Positions 59,916 to 64,000 of a stretch of DNA of 64,000 nt are shown in pieces. The notes under the pieces were generated by a model, which did not search any database, had not been told where the DNA came from, and saw only the letters and a program-made list of their open reading frames with translations. A program made the translations under genes and the position numbers. Position 1 is the stretch's first letter. The number at the start of each line of letters is the position of its first letter. The DNA is taken from assembly GCF_024436055.1 (NCBI RefSeq), contig NZ_JANFNH010000020.1:1-64000 (forward strand), in the 5' to 3' direction. This DNA is from Streptantibioticus rubrisoli (lineage in GTDB: Bacteria > Actinomycetota > Actinomycetes > Streptomycetales > Streptomycetaceae).

Positions 59916-62900
59916 GTGCCACCATCCGACAGACGAATACGCCCGCGTCGCGGGCTGACCGCATTGGCGGCCACCACGGCGTTATTGTCCCCAGCTCTTG
60001 TACAAGCCCACGTCGCCATGGCGAACGTTCCACATGCGCGGCCGACGTCTGCTCCTAGGCAGGTCAGCCGCGCCGAAGTAGCCCCCGAAGACCGGGAGGC
60101 CGTGCTCGGCAAGCAGTGGCAGACGTCATCAGACTATGCGGTCACCACGGCGGGCGACGCCACGGGGCTGCACGTCCTCACGGCCCGTCAGGGCGAAGGT
60201 TACGCGTGGAAGACCATCGCCACGCTGTCCGAGCCAGGTGTCACCACAGATCGATGGATCGGCAATACCTGCACCACAGGCGATGGTAAGTACCTCGTAG
60301 CCGTCTACACTCCCCGCCAGGCGGACAACAAGCCTCAGTTGGTGGAGCGGGGTGGATTTACTGCCACCGTGAACCTCGCCACCGGAGAGGTCACCAAACT
60401 CCCCATCAACGCCTCACTGGCCTATTTCGACCCGAGTTGCGGAACCGGTCACACGGCGGTGTTCACCCAATCCGGTACCGAGGGCGACAAGGTCCTCACC
60501 AAGTTGGTGACCGTGGACGCGGCCACCGGGAAGGTGACCTCCTACGTCAGCGAGCCGGGACAGGTCACCTCCGCGGTACCGGTGGGTGACGGCCTGATTG
60601 CCGCCGAGGGCAATACGCTCATTCACATCGACGACGACGGCAAGACCGCTCGCAAGGCCACCACGCAGGGGACGGCGTTCCATCTGCACCCCACCGGCTC
60701 CGGCGTCGTCTTCGCCGATCACGATGCCAGGAGCGGCAGTGAGAGCGTCAAGGAGCTCTCACCCTCTGGCAAGACCATCACGTTGGCCACCGCCCCGTTG
60801 GGCAAGGTCGGCCTGGCGGCAGGCGCCGACGGAAGGGCATTCGTCACCGGCGAGGGTGTACGTACGGGTACGTTGCCAGGCGACGTGAGGCGCGTCGACG
60901 CGCCAGCCGACGCCGAGATCTCCAGCGATGGCGAGTTGGCCATCACCTCGGCCACCGCGCAGGACTTGGCGGATGCGGTCACCAACGCCAGGCGCTACGA
61001 GCAAGCCCATCCGCAGGGGCGGCCTCCGGAAGTGGCGCCCAAGCAGACCCGGCAGGGTCCCCCCAGCAAGTCGGACAGTCAACCGCCTGGCAGTCCGCAG
61101 CCGGTCGTCATCGTGGCCAGGGCCCTGCGGACCGGGCACGCGGTCACGTTCACTGCGAGCCCCACGGTCGTGGCCGCCAAGGACAAGGCCGCAACGGGGG
61201 GCCGGACCTCTCCGCTGCTGGCGTTCATGGCTGAGGGCGCCAACCGCCCCTCGACCATGGCTCCTCGGGATACGGATCCGGCCAACGATCCGGTCGACGC
61301 GAACCGGACGTGTTCCATTCCGCGCAACGACCCGCACACCATGGTCTACCAGCCCACTCCCAACCAGGTGGAATGGGCTGCTGATCTCGCTGTGCGCGGT
61401 CTGCTCGACTCGGCGCATGTCCAACGCCCTGGGAACTGGAAGGACTCCGGGCTGTCGGATTCCTGGGCTCCGCAGGACCTGTTCCCGCTGCCGACCTTGG
61501 TCACTGGTGGGCGCATCCCGGCGCAGGTGTTGCTGGGCATCCTGGCGCAGGAGTCGAACCTGTGGCAGGCCAGTTCACATTCCGAGCCCGGTGAGTACGG
61601 CAACCCGCTGGTTTCCAACTTCTACGGTACCTACGTCTACCCGAGCCAGAAGGGCTACGACCCTAAGCTGATCTGGAAGGTCCACTGGGACAGCGCCGAC
61701 TGCGGATACGGCGTCGGGCAGGTCACCGACGGCATGCGGCTCGCGGGCAAGCAGAAGCCGGGCGAAACTCCTTTGTCGCCCACCCAGCAGCGGGCCGTGG
61801 CCGTGGATTACGCGACCGGCATCGCCGGCGCCGCGCAGATACTTGCCAGCAAGTGGAACGAACTCCACGCGTCCGGCACCACGATCAAGCTGAACAACGA
61901 CGACCCGTCCCGGATCGAGAACTGGTTCGCCGCCGCCTGGAACTACAACGAGGGCATGGGGTACCACAACGGCAATTGGGGACTCGGCTGGCTCAACAAC
62001 CCTGCCAACCCCAGCTATCCGCCGGACCGCAAGGCATTCCTCAACCTCGATGAGGACCCGCTCGCTGTCAAGGACGCGGCTCACCCGCAGTACTGGTCCT
62101 ACGAGGAGAAGGTCATGGGGTGGGCGGGATGGTCGATCGACACCGGCCGCTCCTACGACAACAACGGCAACCAGCAGCACAAGGGCGATTCCGGGTTCAA
62201 CACCAACGGCTTCATCCCCTCCTGGTGGGGCGGGACGCAGGCCGTCCTCAACCGCGAGAACGTCGAACCCCCGCTGAGCACGTTCTGCTCGGCCGCCAAC
62301 GGCTGCGACCCGAACAACGTCCCACACTGCACCACCGAGGACTGCTTCTACTCCCACCTGTGGCACGCCGATGCCACGTGGAAACCGGACTGCTCCACCA
62401 CCTGCGGATACGAGTACCTGACGCACAACAAGAACCTGGCCGAACCAGGCGATGCGAAGCTCCTCTACGGCTACACCGACCCGGCCAACGGATACTCGAG
62501 CTTCTGCAACGGCCCTGGCGGCGCGGGTGTGGTCGTGGTCAACGACATCCCAGGCAGCACATCGACGCCCACCTGTCGTGACGGCTCCGACGGCCAGGGG
62601 ACGTTCAGCTTCTCCTTCCCCGCCGACGAGCACAATGACTACGAGGCGAAGGAAGACCTCGAGCAGGACTCGTCCGGCTACGGCGGCCACTACTACTTCT
62701 CCCACGGACGCCAGCCCAACAACTGGGACAACCTGCTGGAGACCACCGGCACCTGGACTCCCAGCGGGCTCTCGAAGCACGTCTACCTGATCCAGGCGTT
62801 CGCCCCCTACCTGGGCAACAAGACGCACACAGCCGACTACCAGGTCTACGACGGCTTCGGGAACAAATGGGACTCGGTCGTGGACCAGTCCCAGAACAAC

Positions 62901-64000
62901 CAGCTGTTCGGCTGGATCACGGTCGGGTACTTCTACCTCCAGCCCGGCGCCAAAGTCGTCCTCACCAACGTCACCAACGACGGCTCATCCGGAGACACCG
63001 CCGTCGCCTACGACGCGCTGATGTTCACTCCGATCGAGGGCACTTTCCAGCACCACACCTTCGACGCGGCGTCGATCTTCCCCAGCAACATCAATCTCGA
63101 CACAGTCGCTCCGCCCTACACTGCCGGGCCCATGCGCAACCGGCAGACGTTGTACGGGTGGGCTGACGCCCGAATCCACGGCGGCACCCCTCCCAACCAA
63201 CTGCCGCCGCCATTCGGCTCGGGCCCGTTCAAGGGCTTGGCAAACTACCCCGCGTGCACCGCCGCGCCCAGCTCCGACTGCATCGGGGCTACCGTGAAAT
63301 CGGCAATCCAGGCGTGGGGGCAGGATGTCACAGCAGCCGGAACCGACGTGAACAGCCACCCCTCCATCCCTGATTGGCTTGCCTTCACCAACCCCACTCC
63401 TCCGCCCGCGACGATCGACCCGGACCATTCCTTCACAGACGACCACTCGTACAAGATCAAGACTCACATCGACGTGCGCTGGGTCAGCGGCCCGGACGGG
63501 AAGGTCATCCCCGGCAGCCAGCTGGTCACCTATACGCCGCACACCTCGGACACTCCTCTTGCTCCCTTCGTGGTGTCCTTCGCGAAGGCCATCGCCAAGG
63601 ACTACAACATCCCCATACCGGACGTGTCCTTCACCGCCCAGGACGCCAACGTCTACGGCAGGCAAGTCGCTGTTCCCAATCCGATGAAAACCGGAATCAC
63701 GCCAGGAAAGGCGTACCCCTCAAAGGAGGATCCGGCTACCGTCGATTCGAGCGGCAAATGTGTCAACACCAAGGTCGTCAGCGGTGGAGTCCTCGGCTAC
63801 CGCATGCTCGATGGACAACAGAGCACTGACCTTGCCATGCAAGGCTGGCTGAGCGACCTCAACTCCTTCGTGAAGCAGGGAAAGCTGCCAGAGGAAGTAG
63901 CAGGAACAGCCGGCGACTTCTACAGCCTGTTCTTCCGTCACGGGGGCATCAACAACGGAAACCCGGAGGGCTCCCTGTTCAACTTCGCCCCACCGATCTG
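59916..64000 (+). CDS. Very large secreted golvesin-domain protein (3' end beyond window)
   Basis: An open frame of at least 1361 codons. GTG at 59916 follows AAGGAG. The N terminus (RRIRPRRGLTALAATTALLS, PALVQAHVAMA) is a Sec signal. Residues ~75-370 look like a WD/propeller-type sensor region with repeated short strands. Around 540-610 is a transglycosylase-like segment (VLLGILAQESNLWQASSH, DSADCGYGVGQVTDGM). Residues ~905-1035 match the golvesin C-terminal-like domain (DNDYEAKEDLEQDSSGYGGH, then QPNNWDNLLETTGTWTPSG, GWITVGYFYLQPGAKVVLTN). The remainder is an uncharacterised extracellular module. Similar giant proteins are known in Streptomyces; their role is unclear, perhaps cell-wall or matrix attachment during development. 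It lies in a cluster of secreted proteins. Confidence 0.85.
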   Translation, partial: MPPSDRRIRPRRGLTALAATTALLSPALVQAHVAMANVPHARPTSAPRQVSRAEVAPEDREAVLGKQWQTSSDYAVTTAGDATGLHVLTARQGEGYAWKTIATLSEPGVTTDRWIGNTCTTGDGKYLVAVYTPRQADNKPQLVERGGFTATVNLATGEVTKLPINASLAYFDPSCGTGHTAVFTQSGTEGDKVLTKLVTVDAATGKVTSYVSEPGQVTSAVPVGDGLIAAEGNTLIHIDDDGKTARKATTQGTAFHLHPTGSGVVFADHDARSGSESVKELSPSGKTITLATAPLGKVGLAAGADGRAFVTGEGVRTGTLPGDVRRVDAPADAEISSDGELAITSATAQDLADAVTNARRYEQAHPQGRPPEVAPKQTRQGPPSKSDSQPPGSPQPVVIVARALRTGHAVTFTASPTVVAAKDKAATGGRTSPLLAFMAEGANRPSTMAPRDTDPANDPVDANRTCSIPRNDPHTMVYQPTPNQVEWAADLAVRGLLDSAHVQRPGNWKDSGLSDSWAPQDLFPLPTLVTGGRIPAQVLLGILAQESNLWQASSHSEPGEYGNPLVSNFYGTYVYPSQKGYDPKLIWKVHWDSADCGYGVGQVTDGMRLAGKQKPGETPLSPTQQRAVAVDYATGIAGAAQILASKWNELHASGTTIKLNNDDPSRIENWFAAAWNYNEGMGYHNGNWGLGWLNNPANPSYPPDRKAFLNLDEDPLAVKDAAHPQYWSYEEKVMGWAGWSIDTGRSYDNNGNQQHKGDSGFNTNGFIPSWWGGTQAVLNRENVEPPLSTFCSAANGCDPNNVPHCTTEDCFYSHLWHADATWKPDCSTTCGYEYLTHNKNLAEPGDAKLLYGYTDPANGYSSFCNGPGGAGVVVVNDIPGSTSTPTCRDGSDGQGTFSFSFPADEHNDYEAKEDLEQDSSGYGGHYYFSHGRQPNNWDNLLETTGTWTPSGLSKHVYLIQAFAPYLGNKTHTADYQVYDGFGNKWDSVVDQSQNNQLFGWITVGYFYLQPGAKVVLTNVTNDGSSGDTAVAYDALMFTPIEGTFQHHTFDAASIFPSNINLDTVAPPYTAGPMRNRQTLYGWADARIHGGTPPNQLPPPFGSGPFKGLANYPACTAAPSSDCIGATVKSAIQAWGQDVTAAGTDVNSHPSIPDWLAFTNPTPPPATIDPDHSFTDDHSYKIKTHIDVRWVSGPDGKVIPGSQLVTYTPHTSDTPLAPFVVSFAKAIAKDYNIPIPDVSFTAQDANVYGRQVAVPNPMKTGITPGKAYPSKEDPATVDSSGKCVNTKVVSGGVLGYRMLDGQQSTDLAMQGWLSDLNSFVKQGKLPEEVAGTAGDFYSLFFRHGGINNGNPEGSLFNFAPPI

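Overview
The window looks like an accessory, heavily rearranged stretch of a Streptomyces (or close actinomycete) chromosome. Grounds: very high G+C with G/C-biased third codon positions, GGAGG-type ribosome sites, many GTG starts, ATGA/GTGA overlaps between cistrons, Tat and lipoprotein signals, ECF sigma/zinc-finger anti-sigma pairs, a DivIVA-domain protein, a SapA-like secreted protein and F420/LLM-type oxidoreductases. This assignment is an inference from gene content.

Layout. 1-6.7 kb: insertion-sequence debris, an orphan CRISPR repeat, a secreted NucA/NucB-type nuclease, a complete integrase-core IS, and two IS5-family copies head to head (one intact with a -1 frameshift site, one chimeric with an IS110 end). 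6.7-9.5 kb: ferredoxin-reductase-like flavoprotein, a transaldolase lacking its barrel core, and a membrane protein. 9.5-24.5 kb: two related redox/sigma-factor modules. Module A (9.5-15.6 kb) has a decayed HATPase gene, a DMT transporter, a relic ECF sigma gene, an anti-sigma gene and a tightly coupled five-gene operon: cupredoxin lipoprotein, Tat metallophosphoesterase and three mostly membrane proteins. Module B (20.3-24.4 kb) has an intact sigma/anti-sigma pair, a second cupredoxin, a related membrane protein and an intact HATPase protein. Four genes in A and B share an ECF-like promoter with constant spacing. Between A and B sits a coupled operon of a P-loop protein, an HExxH metallopeptidase and an ABC exporter (16.3-20.2 kb), the best candidate here for an undescribed system.

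24.9-31.5 kb: DivIVA-domain protein and an ABC ATPase/permease/secreted phosphoesterase operon. 31.6-34.4 kb: truncated genes joined at deletion or inversion junctions. 34.4-53.5 kb: a directly repeated ~2 kb cassette (dehydrogenase plus SDR) flanks about 15 kb holding a multicopper oxidase, a ferredoxin/ferredoxin reductase/P450 operon, a Gfo/Idh/MocA oxidoreductase, two LLM oxidoreductases, a DyP peroxidase with a YVTN propeller, and a second, domain-deleted multicopper oxidase. The right-hand copy abuts a broken sulfite oxidase gene.

53.5-57.9 kb: IS110 and IS701 fragments, a frameshifted SUKH-domain gene, a tRNA-Pro 3'-half (probable attachment site), a terminator and three 11-bp-phased GGGAGC repeats, which together suggest the edge of an integrated element. 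57.9-64 kb: a secreted-protein cluster (SapA-like protein, lipoprotein, and a very large golvesin-domain protein that runs off the window). The overall theme is extracytoplasmic redox chemistry (copper, heme, flavin, F420) under ECF control, embedded in a graveyard of mobile elements.
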